Shown in pieces: positions 9,479 to 18,105 of a DNA stretch of 64,000 bases (positions are counted from its first letter, which is position 1; every line of letters starts with the position of its first letter). The notes beneath the pieces are model-generated. The model ran no database searches and was not told the DNA's origin. It saw nothing but the letters and a program-made list of their open reading frames with translations. The translations under genes and the position numbers were made by a program. Origin of the DNA: [Pseudomonas] carboxydohydrogena (GTDB taxonomy: Bacteria; Pseudomonadota; Alphaproteobacteria; Rhizobiales; Xanthobacteraceae); the NCBI RefSeq assembly GCF_029030725.1, contig NZ_CP113162.1, positions 3,207,441 through 3,271,440 of the forward strand, written 5' to 3'.

Positions 9479-12001
9479 TCAAGTTACATACTCGCTCGAC
9501 TTGAAGGACAAATGCTTCACTCCTTCCGGAGCATCAGCGATCTTACGAATGTTGCCCCATGTCTGCTTGTAGTTCGGGACGATCAGCTCATTCACCCCTT
9601 TGGAGACCACATTGCCTTGCACGCCCGTCGGATAGCCGAACAGCATGAAAGCCTGTTTCCGCTTTGCGGTCGGTGTCGGGAGTGTCATCGCCTGCGTTGA
9701 GCCATTGTCGTTATAGATCTCAACCAGGTCACCCTCTTTCAGGCCAAGCTCGGTCATGTCAGACGGGTTCATCTCGATAAACGGATAGGGCCACCGGTCC
9801 ATGACAAGTTCATTGTCAACGTCCAGATAAGCACTCTGCCACACGAGATTGGTACGGCCATTGTTGATCAGGAAGCGGAATTTTTCCTTCTCGGCTTGTT
9901 TGCCTGGAGCCTGAAGTCCCCGCCATGCAGACGCCGCAAACGAAGCTTTGCCGTCCTTGGAGTTGAATTTTCCATCCGCATAGAGACGCTTGGTGCCAAC
10001 AATTTTCTGCTGATCACTGCTTGCAGCAGGAGAAGCGCCGGTTGAGGTGCCGCCTGCGACAGCTCCTGCCGCTTCCAATCCCGTCGCGGGCTCCTGAAAA
10101 CCGTTGGTTCCCATGGCACGCAGACGCGCATACGTGACAAACTCACCGCCCTTTTCATGCTTGGCATAGCCATCCATGAATGCGTCTTCTTCCGTTTTCC
10201 AATCGAAGCCTTTGAATTTATCGGCAACGTCCTTTTTGCCGATTTCACGAAACACCCGCTCAAGATTGTTGGCGAGGCGTGCGGCAATGAGACAATCAGG
10301 CATCGATTGCCCTGGCGGGTCCATGTACCGCTCTGTCAGGCGCATGCGCCGTTCGCCATTCATCGATGTCAGATTCATTTCACCGGACGTCGCCGCAGGA
10401 AGAACGACGTGGCATGCTTCACCGATCTTGGTTGGCACAATATCGATGTTCACGGCAAATAGGCCGCCTTTTGCGATTGCATCGGTGATGGCTTTAACCA
10501 TCGCGTTGCGATCGCCGTACGGAACCGCATTCATGGCGTCTTTAACGATGTCGGTTCTCTTCTTGTAGACCTTCTTGAACTCCATTGCATTCAGGGTGGT
10601 CTTGTAGTGGTCACATCCCCAGATGTGATGAACCGCTCCTTTTCCCCCGATGAGCAATTGATCGACATAAGCGGCAGGCTTACCGACGTGTGCATCAGAC
10701 GGCCGCGAATAGCCTTCCTGATGTCCACCCATGCGAACACAACCGCCACCAGGCCGTCCGATATTACCGGTGGCAAGAGCAACATTCACGAGCGCCTGGT
10801 TGGTTCTGTAGTTGTCGTTCCCCCAGATCAGGCCCTTCTCGTAGGCAAACATCGCACGCCGGCGTGCGCCGCCCGCTTTGGGTTCGGCAATCCAAGTGAT
10901 CGCCTTGACGATATCGGCTTCGCTAAGTCCTGTGACCTTGGCCGCATCGGCGACCGAAACTTTATTGGCGGCCACCGCCTTATCGAAGTCCTTGGTGCTG
11001 GCTTGAATGAACGATTTATCAATCCAGCCCTTGTCGGCAGCGTATGTAAACCAGGCGTTGAAGAGAATGAGATCCGTGCCGGAATTCAATGCAAGGTGAA
11101 GGACATTGTCCTTCCCGGCTTCGACTTCACAGGCATTGACGGTGACCGTACGCCTCGGATCAACAATAACGATGCGCGCGCGATCCACCGGCTCGTTACC
11201 GAATTCGGCTTTCTTCTTGTCGGATGTCGAACCTCGTAAATTCGGTATCCAATGATTGAGAAAGTAATTGGTTTGGGTCTCTAGGGCGTTCGTGCCGACG
11301 GCAACGATAGTGTCGGCCAATTCGGCATCTTCGTAACAATTGTTAAGTTCGCCGATGCCCATATCACGCGTTCCATGAACCTCGGAATTGTAGGCGGGGC
11401 GATTATGGATACGGATATTCTTGATCTTCATCGCACCGAAATAGAGCTTGCCCGTGCCCCAGGTGTTTTCATAGCCGCCACCGGCACCACCATGGTCATA
11501 GGCTGAGACGAAAAGTGCATCTTCGCCCTGTTTGGCGATCACGGCCGCGGTTACCCTGGCAACCAAATCAAGCGCGTCATCCCAGCTTGTCGGCTGCATT
11601 TGCCCATAGCGCCATACGAGAGGATCTGTTAGCCGCTGAAGCTGCGTGTTGCGCTGGCGCGAGTAACTCATCTCAGCGATCCGGGCGCCCCTTGGCGATC
11701 CAAGACCCGAGTTGACCACGCAGTTTTTGTCGGGCTTGACGACCAGGTGCACATCGTGGCCGTTCTGCTTCACGATGTTGTACATCGAAGGCGCATACCA
11801 ATTGCCTGTGTCCGATTCCTGCTGCTTGGAAAGGTCGACTCCAAATTTATTCTGATTTGGCGCAGTCCCACCTTCATAGCGGGCATCCCAAGTATAAGCC
11901 TTGTAGCCGCATCCGACGATGCAGTAGTGGCAGACGACGTTGTGCTCTTTTGCGTCCGCAGGAATGATCGGAAGATGACCGATTTGGCGCTTGTACGTCA
12001 T
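9479..12001 (-). CDS. aioA: Arsenite oxidase large (molybdopterin) subunit AioA
   Basis: Periplasmic catalytic subunit that oxidises arsenite to arsenate, 840 residues from the chosen ATG at 12001 (GAGGAGA seven bases upstream). The N-terminal [3Fe-4S] motif C24-x2-C27-x3-C31 (CHYCIVGCGYK) is the AioA pattern. Later molybdopterin-binding segments such as YDHGGAGGGYENTWGTGKLYFG, GNIGRPGGGCVRMGGHQEGY and INNGRTNLVWQSAY also match. It has no signal peptide of its own; export is expected with the Tat-signal-bearing AioB. An Ala/Gly/Ser-rich stretch (bases about 10010-10090) looks like a small insertion in the C-terminal third. It follows aioB by 11 nt. No cytochrome c gene follows, unlike several aio operons. 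Confidence 0.96.
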   Translation of the reverse strand: MTYKRQIGHLPIIPADAKEHNVVCHYCIVGCGYKAYTWDARYEGGTAPNQNKFGVDLSKQQESDTGNWYAPSMYNIVKQNGHDVHLVVKPDKNCVVNSGLGSPRGARIAEMSYSRQRNTQLQRLTDPLVWRYGQMQPTSWDDALDLVARVTAAVIAKQGEDALFVSAYDHGGAGGGYENTWGTGKLYFGAMKIKNIRIHNRPAYNSEVHGTRDMGIGELNNCYEDAELADTIVAVGTNALETQTNYFLNHWIPNLRGSTSDKKKAEFGNEPVDRARIVIVDPRRTVTVNACEVEAGKDNVLHLALNSGTDLILFNAWFTYAADKGWIDKSFIQASTKDFDKAVAANKVSVADAAKVTGLSEADIVKAITWIAEPKAGGARRRAMFAYEKGLIWGNDNYRTNQALVNVALATGNIGRPGGGCVRMGGHQEGYSRPSDAHVGKPAAYVDQLLIGGKGAVHHIWGCDHYKTTLNAMEFKKVYKKRTDIVKDAMNAVPYGDRNAMVKAITDAIAKGGLFAVNIDIVPTKIGEACHVVLPAATSGEMNLTSMNGERRMRLTERYMDPPGQSMPDCLIAARLANNLERVFREIGKKDVADKFKGFDWKTEEDAFMDGYAKHEKGGEFVTYARLRAMGTNGFQEPATGLEAAGAVAGGTSTGASPAASSDQQKIVGTKRLYADGKFNSKDGKASFAASAWRGLQAPGKQAEKEKFRFLINNGRTNLVWQSAYLDVDNELVMDRWPYPFIEMNPSDMTELGLKEGDLVEIYNDNGSTQAMTLPTPTAKRKQAFMLFGYPTGVQGNVVSKGVNELIVPNYKQTWGNIRKIADAPEGVKHLSFKSSEYVT

Positions 12002-12012
12002 GTTCTTTCTCC

Positions 12013-12537
12013 TCACAAAACGTTCGAGAGACGGCCGTAGAGCAGTTCATCTACGCCCTCGGCGTAGATGTCGCCCTTCTCGTCGATACGAAGCGTGTAT
12101 TGCGGGAGGTTCTGCGTCGCCTGCCCCCAAATTTGCTGACCACCTTTCTCGCAATCGAACCGCGAGTAATGGCCGGGGCAGTTCATCGTCTTGTCGGAGG
12201 CGACATAATTCAGCGGGAAGCCCTTATGCGGGCAGACTGTCGTAAATCCAACGATATCGCCGTCGGCACCAACACCACCCACAACTCGTTGCCCGAGCTT
12301 GATCAAGACACCTGGCGCATCATCATCCGGGTAGTTGACGGCAAGCGGCTCATTCACTTTCAGATCGGCGACATTGCCGAGTCTGCTTTTTGGGTAACGA
12401 ATTAATGTCGAGGGTGCTTGGTCAGCTTTTGCTTCAGTCGATAAAACTGAAACGGCGGCGGCGGCCGCGGTCATTGCGCCCGCACTGCTCAGAAAATGAC
12501 GGCGGCCAGCATCGACCAACTTGTCGCAACTTTTCAT
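12013..12537 (-). CDS. aioB: Arsenite oxidase small (Rieske) subunit AioB
   Basis: A 174-residue Rieske protein with Tat signal (GRRHFLSSAGAM, twin arginines 12-13, then an alanine-rich core, cleavage probably near residue 39). The [2Fe-2S] ligands are C102-P-H104 and C120-P-G-H123. The positions that form a disulfide in classical Rieske proteins are Phe107 and Gly122-type residues here, so that bridge is absent, as reported for alphaproteobacterial AioB such as NT-26. It takes electrons from AioA and carries the pair across the membrane. GGGGAGATC precedes the ATG. A sigma54 promoter lies 53-68 nt upstream. Confidence 0.95.
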   Translation of the reverse strand: MKSCDKLVDAGRRHFLSSAGAMTAAAAAVSVLSTEAKADQAPSTLIRYPKSRLGNVADLKVNEPLAVNYPDDDAPGVLIKLGQRVVGGVGADGDIVGFTTVCPHKGFPLNYVASDKTMNCPGHYSRFDCEKGGQQIWGQATQNLPQYTLRIDEKGDIYAEGVDELLYGRLSNVL

Positions 12538-12589
12538 GATGATCTCCCCAGATCATTGCTTGTTTTGTCCCATCGGACGGGGAGCACCT

Positions 12590-12605
12590 TGCAGGGATCG
12601 CGCCA
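12590..12605 (-). promoter_or_regulatory. Sigma54 promoter of aioBA
   Basis: On the minus strand the sequence TGGCGCGATCCCTGCA matches the sigma54 consensus TGGCACG-N4-TTGCW at all but two positions and keeps the invariant GG (-24) and GC (-12) with correct spacing. Expected start of transcription is near 12579, giving a leader of about 40 nt. The neighbouring activator AioR carries the sigma54-contacting GAFTGA motif. Confidence 0.8.
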
Positions 12606-12665
12606 ATCAACCTTGGCGTTGAAACACTTGAACTTTCGGGTGCGCAACGGTCGCAGGTAGCCAGC

Positions 12666-12689
12666 ACATGTTCGGGCTTCCGAACATGT
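12666..12689 (-). promoter_or_regulatory. Perfect palindrome, probable AioR upstream activator site
   Basis: ACATGTTCGG and CCGAACATGT form a perfect 10-4-10 inverted repeat centred about 73 bp upstream of the -24 element, that is about 100 bp upstream of the predicted transcription start. This is the usual distance for an enhancer bound by a sigma54 activator. No other copy was noticed in the window. Binding by AioR is inferred from position. Confidence 0.7.
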
Positions 12690-12806
12690 TGCAGTGCCGT
12701 TGGTTCAGGAATGCGAACGATAGTGTGCTGCTTGCTGGAGCAGCCTCCAATCGTAATTCGTCTACGTCTCACGGCGCCTTAAGGAGGCTCCGGTCACATC
12801 AATCGG

Positions 12807-14141
12807 TCATTGAGTCATGCCCGGGTCATCGGTACTTAAGCCAAGCCGCCGCATTTTTTCCCAAAGAGTGGTTCGACCAATCCCCAGAATCTTCGATGCC
12901 GTCCCGATTTCACCGTTCGCGGTTTGAAGGACGCGAAGAATGTGACGCCGCTCTGCGTCTTGCCTGACGTCTTCCAGGGATTCCAGATTCTCGCGTGAGG
13001 CGCTTCGTTCCGTCGCAGGAAACAAATCGCCGGGCATAATCCATTCATCCAGACCAAGCGCAACGGCGCGCTCGACCCTATTTCTGAGTTCACGAACGTT
13101 TCCAGGCCATGGGTAATGTAAGGCGGATTGTTCCGCGAGCGCGCTAAATCGTCTGATGTCGCGGCTTGCCGTTGCCGAGAACTCATTCAGGAATTTGTTC
13201 ATCAGCCAAGGAATGTCATCGCGGCGCGCGCGAAGGGAAGGGACATCGATCGTGACCACATTGATTCGGTAATAGAGATCCTCACGAAAGCGCCCCTTTT
13301 GAACAAGCTCGAACAAGTTCTGGTTGGTAGCCGCAATCAATCGGCCACTGAAAGGCAGAGCGGCCTCGCCCCCTACCCGGTTGAATTTTCGTTCCTCAAG
13401 TAGTCGCAGCAGCTTCGCCTGAAGCTCAAGCCGCATATCGCCGATCTCATCCAAGAATAAGATTCCGGCGCCGCTTCGTTCGGCATATCCAACGTGCCGC
13501 TGCGCTGCTCCGGTGAAAGCTCCTTTTTCATGGCCAAAAAGTTCGCTTTCCATCAATTCAGAAGGAATGGCAGCACAATTGACCGCAATGAATGGCTGCT
13601 CACTACGCGGCGACGTTGCATGCAGGAAACGAGCAGCAACCTCTTTACCGCTACCTGTTTCTCCCGTGAGCAGGACAGTGGATGGTAGAGGAGCTAGCCG
13701 TTCGATTAAGTGAGCAAGATCTTTAGCAGGCTGGGAATATCCAAGCGCCTCGGAGACAATCGAAGATTGCTGAGGTCTAAAAATCTCGGCGAGGCGTGTC
13801 AGAAACCGGTCCATATCGAATGGCTTCGTCACATAATCCCGTGCTCCAGCACGCATCAGCCTGACGGCTTGGTCGATATCTCCCTGCCCCGTAATGAACA
13901 TGAAGGGAGCCGCATTGCCGCTTCGGGTCGCTTCAGTGAAAAATTGCTCACCGTTCATGTCAGGAAGCCGAATATCGCAGACTATGGCGTCGAAGCGACT
14001 GCTTTCGATTTCTTTGACCGCGGTTTCGCCGTCCTGCCACCATTTGACACCGATGCCATCCAGCGTCAGCCGTTGGATCAGGCTTTCACCCATGACTGGA
14101 TCGTCCTCTACCAGTCCAACTAATCGTTGTTCACGCGGCAC
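12807..14141 (-). CDS. aioR: Sigma54-dependent response regulator AioR
   Basis: A 444-residue NtrC-family regulator: receiver domain (residues 6-120, phosphoacceptor D56 in IVCDIRLPD), AAA+ domain (Walker A GETGSGKE at 160-167, GAFTGA at 207-212, Walker B ILFLDEIGDM) and a C-terminal Fis-type helix-turn-helix (GTASKILGIGRTTLWEKMRRLG). I start it at GTG 14141 (GGAG upstream, 11-nt overlap with aioS) because the longer frame adds 32 residues that precede the receiver and are antisense-like. It should activate aioBA from the promoter at 12590-12605 when phosphorylated by AioS. Confidence 0.94.
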   Translation of the reverse strand: MPREQRLVGLVEDDPVMGESLIQRLTLDGIGVKWWQDGETAVKEIESSRFDAIVCDIRLPDMNGEQFFTEATRSGNAAPFMFITGQGDIDQAVRLMRAGARDYVTKPFDMDRFLTRLAEIFRPQQSSIVSEALGYSQPAKDLAHLIERLAPLPSTVLLTGETGSGKEVAARFLHATSPRSEQPFIAVNCAAIPSELMESELFGHEKGAFTGAAQRHVGYAERSGAGILFLDEIGDMRLELQAKLLRLLEERKFNRVGGEAALPFSGRLIAATNQNLFELVQKGRFREDLYYRINVVTIDVPSLRARRDDIPWLMNKFLNEFSATASRDIRRFSALAEQSALHYPWPGNVRELRNRVERAVALGLDEWIMPGDLFPATERSASRENLESLEDVRQDAERRHILRVLQTANGEIGTASKILGIGRTTLWEKMRRLGLSTDDPGMTQ

Positions 14142-15549
14142 TGGCCAACTCCGGTCTTGTAAGAGGGATATGAATGAGAATTTCCGTGCCTGGCTCCGCC
14201 GGCCGGATGCTAATGCGCCCGCCCAGTTGAACGACAAGCCTACTCGTTGTCCAAAGACCGAGTCCCCCTTCGGACCGGGGCGGAGTGAGGTTAGTTGCTG
14301 TGAGAACCTCAGCGGCCCAGTCTGGCAAACCTGGGCCGCAGTCCTTTACGACTATTTCGAGCTGCTCATCGCTGCTTGTCGTGAGCGTGATGGTCGCGCC
14401 ATCAGGTGAGGCAGCTATCGCGTTAAGGAGTAAATTCAAAATCGCCTGTCTGATCGGCGTCGCCGGAACAGGCATCTTCTCGACAAGACCGTTGATCATC
14501 TCGATCCGTATGGACCGGCGCTTCGCTTCCGGCGCGACGAGAAGTTTAAGATCATCGATGTCACTCGGCTCCAGCGGCCTTGATTGATTGTCGGAGCGGT
14601 AGACCGTCAGCGTTGTCCTCACGGTATCTTTGATGCCATTTAGGCCACGCTCAAGCAGAGCCAACGAACGCTCCCGGACATGTTCAATAGCGCCGTGGCT
14701 CTTGAGTGTGGAAAGAGCATTGAAAAGGCCGCCGAGCGGATTGTTGATCTCGTGAGCCAGCGACGAAGCCAAACGTCCCAGACTGCCAAGACGTTTTTCT
14801 TCAGCCAACCGTATCGCAAGCTCTTCACGATCTCGCATCGACCGGACCAACGCGTTGTAGGACCTGAAGAGACGACGGAATTCGCCGGACGTCTTTGACA
14901 AGTCTGAGGACGGTATAAAATCAGCATGGCCGTCCTGAGCTGCGCCAAGATGATCCGTGAGCACCCTGACCGGTGACATCATCCGCATCACTAAAAACCA
15001 ACCTGCCAACGCAAGCGTGAGCGTAAGGACGCCATTGCTGATCGTTAAGGCCCACAGAACATCCCGCCGTTCAGCGGCAAGATGGCGTGTGTCGAATGTT
15101 GCAAAAATGATCCCGGCCGTTCGACCTGGATACGAAAGCACACGCATCGCGCTCGCGGTGTTCGCGCCTGCCTCGAAGCTGAATTTGCTAGCGGGCAAGG
15201 TTGCGGTGATTTGTGAGCCGATGGGATGGATGCGAGGATCTGACGCAGCGATCACGTATCTATCTGCATTGGTGACGATCGTCTCGGTAGCGCGCAGGCC
15301 GCGGTTTATCGTTTTGGCTCTGTCGATAGCGTCGTAAACTTCCCAATTATCTTCGCGCAAAAGCGCAGGCGTAATTGAGGACGATAGACCGTCCAGATAA
15401 CTTTGTGAAAGGTCGGACAGGAAACGAGTCTGTGTTTCTTCGAGACGACGCAGAACCTGCTCCGAAACGATCACACCGACCGTAATCATCAGGGCCGCAA
15501 CGGCAAGCGGGACTTTAACTGTAACGGGCCATTTCCCGAGGCGGGTCAT
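14131..15549 (-). CDS. aioS: Sensor histidine kinase AioS
   Basis: A 472-residue membrane kinase. Residues 10-30 and about 167-190 are membrane segments flanking a periplasmic sensor region of roughly 135 residues. A HAMP-like linker (MSPVRVLTDHLGAAQDG) is followed by the HisKA box with H266 (SLAHEINNPLGG) and an HATPase_c domain (NLLLNAIAAS, DCGPGLPDW, EGGLGLWTTSRLV). The periplasmic part should contact the arsenite-binding protein AioX. It starts 5 nt after aioX and overlaps aioR, so aioX-aioS-aioR are one transcript. Confidence 0.94.
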   Translation of the reverse strand: MTRLGKWPVTVKVPLAVAALMITVGVIVSEQVLRRLEETQTRFLSDLSQSYLDGLSSSITPALLREDNWEVYDAIDRAKTINRGLRATETIVTNADRYVIAASDPRIHPIGSQITATLPASKFSFEAGANTASAMRVLSYPGRTAGIIFATFDTRHLAAERRDVLWALTISNGVLTLTLALAGWFLVMRMMSPVRVLTDHLGAAQDGHADFIPSSDLSKTSGEFRRLFRSYNALVRSMRDREELAIRLAEEKRLGSLGRLASSLAHEINNPLGGLFNALSTLKSHGAIEHVRERSLALLERGLNGIKDTVRTTLTVYRSDNQSRPLEPSDIDDLKLLVAPEAKRRSIRIEMINGLVEKMPVPATPIRQAILNLLLNAIAASPDGATITLTTSSDEQLEIVVKDCGPGLPDWAAEVLTATNLTPPRSEGGLGLWTTSRLVVQLGGRISIRPAEPGTEILIHIPLTRPELASAA

Positions 15550-15554
15550 CGATA

Positions 15555-16433
15555 TTATCCCGCTGCTGCAACCAAGGCCGCTTTCGCCGCGATGGTTTCG
15601 TAAAGGCTTGGCTGCTCGCTAGCGAAGCCATCGAGCTGGAGCATGGCCAGAACCGCCCGCCCTTCTTCGGTTTTATGGATATCGAGAAGAGCGGCTTTTA
15701 GTAGCGAAAATTTCTGGCTGTCCGGTGGGTTCTTCCGTGCGGCAATAGGGGGAAAGCCCAGCCATTCAGACGCTGAAAGAACGCGCGTACCTGACACGAG
15801 CGCAGGTTCGAGGTTTGCAACCACATCGTAGACGTAGCCATCCACCGACCCTGACTGAGCAAGACCGGACGCGACCGCACGAATGACATTGCGATGCCCA
15901 TAGGTGAAGATAGATCTGCGGAAGAAGTTCTCCGGCCTTACATCCATCGCCGCGAGTTGGGCCCGGGTAACAAGAAAGCCGGAATTCGAATCCGGATCTG
16001 AGAAAGCGTGAATATCTCCCCGCAGATCTGCCAGCGTTTGAGCGTCTCGCGCTTTGTCGACGATGAGATAGGATTGATACAGTGGCTTCTGATGCCAGAG
16101 CGCCACAGCAACGAGCTGTAGTTCACGGTGATGCGCAACGTAGGGATAACCGCAAATCCACGCAGCATCCAACTGACCAGAAATCAGCATAGCCGTGATT
16201 TCTTGATAGGTGCGCCGCTCGACCAGATTTACCGGAAGGCCGGTTGTAAGTTGAAGATAGGATTGCAGCCGACCAAGAAGCTCCAGGTCCGACGTCAAAA
16301 AAACGGGTGTAAGGCCGAAATGGATCGCCCTTTCCGATGCCGGTTCGGATGAGGCATGAGCGTGCTTCGAAAGCAGCAGCGCCACTCCACTCCCTAAGAC
16401 CGCACGACGCGATAACTCAGCCCTGGACGCCAT
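15555..16433 (-). CDS. aioX: Periplasmic arsenite-binding sensor protein AioX
   Basis: A 292-residue PhnD-like periplasmic binding protein. The N-terminus (SRRAVLGSGVALLLSKHAHA) looks like a Tat or Sec signal. The cysteine in AAWICGYPYV (C94) corresponds to the conserved arsenite-binding cysteine of the AioX family. Other family features are TPVFLTSDLELLGRLQSYL and SGSVDGYVYDVV. AioX binds arsenite and passes the signal to AioS. It leads the aioXSR operon; upstream lies half of the operator found before the arsR-arsC fusion, hinting that basal sensor levels are under ArsR control. Confidence 0.93.
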   Translation of the reverse strand: MASRAELSRRAVLGSGVALLLSKHAHASSEPASERAIHFGLTPVFLTSDLELLGRLQSYLQLTTGLPVNLVERRTYQEITAMLISGQLDAAWICGYPYVAHHRELQLVAVALWHQKPLYQSYLIVDKARDAQTLADLRGDIHAFSDPDSNSGFLVTRAQLAAMDVRPENFFRRSIFTYGHRNVIRAVASGLAQSGSVDGYVYDVVANLEPALVSGTRVLSASEWLGFPPIAARKNPPDSQKFSLLKAALLDIHKTEEGRAVLAMLQLDGFASEQPSLYETIAAKAALVAAAG

Positions 16434-16446
16434 TCGACCTCTCCAG

Positions 16447-16460
16447 ACATATGGACAAGT
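16447..16460 (-). promoter_or_regulatory. ArsR-type operator copy upstream of aioX
   Basis: ACATATGGACAAGT starts 14 nt upstream of the aioX ATG. Its last eleven bases equal 7946-7956, and its first ten (ACATATGGAC) are the inverted complement of 7929-7938, both in the operator of the arsR-arsC gene. Only one arm of the perfect palindrome is kept. Shared control is inferred from identity. Confidence 0.5.
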
Positions 16461-16567
16461 CTAGCGGCATTTAAAATCGTTATAAAGCTCACCCTTGAAA
16501 GTTGCAGCGCACAATCCCGATGGGACCGCTCCAGATTTTGTCCGAGTGAGCGAAGGAACTCGTCGCT

Positions 16568-17374
16568 TCAGCGATGCTTCCAGACCTTCACTGCAGACAG
16601 AAGCAAAATAACGGCAAGAAGCGGAAGCAACACATGACTAGGTATCAAGCCAAGTAAACGGCCACCGATAAAGCTGCCTGCGATAGACCCTAATGCCATA
16701 AAAGCGACGAACCCTAGATTTGCGCCAAGAATGCTGAAACTACGATCCTGGCTATAGCGCGCGAATCCGACGAGCATTGTCGGCAGGCTGACGGCCAGCG
16801 ACAGGCTCCCTGCAAGCTTGATGTCAGCGCCAAATAATAAGACGAGCGTCGGAATGAGCAGCTCACCGCCAGCTACACCCATCAAGGCCGCAACGACGCC
16901 AATAAAAAAACCTGCCACGATCCCAGCCACAACTTGCAGTGGACCGTGAAGCAATGCAGCCCCTCCGGTTACGTTATGACCAAGAAGAAGGATCAGAGCG
17001 ATAAGGACCAGCAAGCCCGCGATGATGCGATACAGTGTCTGGGATTTAAGCTGAATAGCCCATCCCGCCCCAAACCACGCTCCAATCAAACTTCCCGCGA
17101 GCAAGTTCACGACGACAAGCCAGTTGTCGGCTATTGCCGACAACGGAATCGTAGCCGCACGCGAAGGGAGAGCCGAGGCAACAACGACTAGGCTCATGGC
17201 TTTATTGAGAATAATGGCGGCAAGCGGCGCAAAATTGAACCAGCCAATTAAAATAGGCAGGCGAAATTCAGCGCCGCCAAGGCCTATAAGGCCACCCAGC
17301 GCACCGATGAGCGCGCCAAATCCAAACGCTGCAGCTTTATTCGGCTGGTTGGTTGTCGATGTTTCAATGCTCAC
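16568..17374 (-). CDS. TauE/SafE-family membrane permease
   Basis: A 268-residue polytopic protein with eight or so hydrophobic segments and the two repeated glycine-rich motifs of TauE/SafE permeases (GALIGALGGLIGLGGAEFRLP near residue 20 and GFFIGVVAALMGVAGGELLIP near 155). The family exports sulfite, sulfoacetate or similar anions; the substrate here is unknown. Start is GTG 17374 with GAGG upstream. Similar genes are often seen near ars operons and oxyanion metabolism, so a role in anion export linked to arsenic or sulfur chemistry is possible. It has its own promoter region, being 135 nt upstream of aioX on the same strand. Confidence 0.82.
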   Translation of the reverse strand: MSIETSTTNQPNKAAAFGFGALIGALGGLIGLGGAEFRLPILIGWFNFAPLAAIILNKAMSLVVVASALPSRAATIPLSAIADNWLVVVNLLAGSLIGAWFGAGWAIQLKSQTLYRIIAGLLVLIALILLLGHNVTGGAALLHGPLQVVAGIVAGFFIGVVAALMGVAGGELLIPTLVLLFGADIKLAGSLSLAVSLPTMLVGFARYSQDRSFSILGANLGFVAFMALGSIAGSFIGGRLLGLIPSHVLLPLLAVILLLSAVKVWKHR

Positions 17375-17709
17375 GCGCGAACCTCGCGCGCTTGATTAAT
17401 GAAGGCGTTCGCCAACCGCTTAGCAGCTGGGATTTCCAACATGGACTCGCCGATGAAAAAGGGGATAGCACAAAGAATGTTGAGCATTGGGCACAGGAAA
17501 GCTGGCGCTATGAGCGCGTTTGCTTAAAACCCGTTTCCCGTCGTGCCGGTCGCTTCACGTGGCTGCTTACGGCAAACCCGTGGGGCACCTTTTAATACCA
17601 AGTTTTATCTTTCAGGAAAATGCCGAATTTAGATCACCGGTGAATCATGACGCTTGAGCGGCATCTTATTTAGCAAGACCAATTGGGTCTACTGAGCAAG
17701 CAGTGAAGG
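17375..17709. other. Intergenic stretch with no supported gene
   Basis: The 335 bp between the TauE/SafE gene and arsC hold only short frames. One of 42 codons (17400-17528, plus strand) lacks a recognisable ribosome-binding site or family, and another 80-codon frame overlaps it in a different phase. I see no tRNA-like structure, terminator with T-run or repeat. Confidence 0.5.
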
Positions 17710-18105
17710 TCATTCGATAATCTCGCCGTCCTCTTTCACGAACCTGCGAACAGGATGATCGAGCAAGGCGAGGACCGTTTCCGAAGGACGGCAAAGCTTC
17801 GTACCCTTGGAAGTTATAACAATCGGCCGGTTGATAAGAATCGGATGAGCCAACATGAAGTCCAGCAATTCGTCATCAGACCATTTTGGATCATCTAGCC
17901 CGAGCTCCTTGTAAGGAGTACCTTTTTCTCTCAGCAGACCTCGGACGGGCATCCCCAATGCGGCAATCAGTTCTTTCAGTCGCTCACGTGGTGGCGGGGT
18001 CTTTAAATATTCGATCACGACCGGTTCTTCGCCACTCTGTTTGATCATCGCAAGCGTATTGCGCGACGTCCCACAGGCAGGGTTATGGTAGATTGTCACG
18101 GTCAT
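17710..18105 (-). CDS. arsC: Glutaredoxin-coupled arsenate reductase ArsC
   Basis: A 131-residue ArsC of the Spx/ArsC thioredoxin-fold family, unrelated to the phosphatase-type ArsC domain encoded at 7051-7911. The active-site cysteine lies in HNPACGTSRNTL (C11), and the conserved arginines that bind arsenate appear in LREKGTPY and INRPIVIT. It reduces arsenate to arsenite with glutathione and glutaredoxin in the cytosol. Its ATG overlaps the acr3 stop (ATGA), so it is translated together with the exporter for its product. Two mechanistically different reductases in one island is notable. Confidence 0.95.
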   Translation of the reverse strand: MTVTIYHNPACGTSRNTLAMIKQSGEEPVVIEYLKTPPPRERLKELIAALGMPVRGLLREKGTPYKELGLDDPKWSDDELLDFMLAHPILINRPIVITSKGTKLCRPSETVLALLDHPVRRFVKEDGEIIE

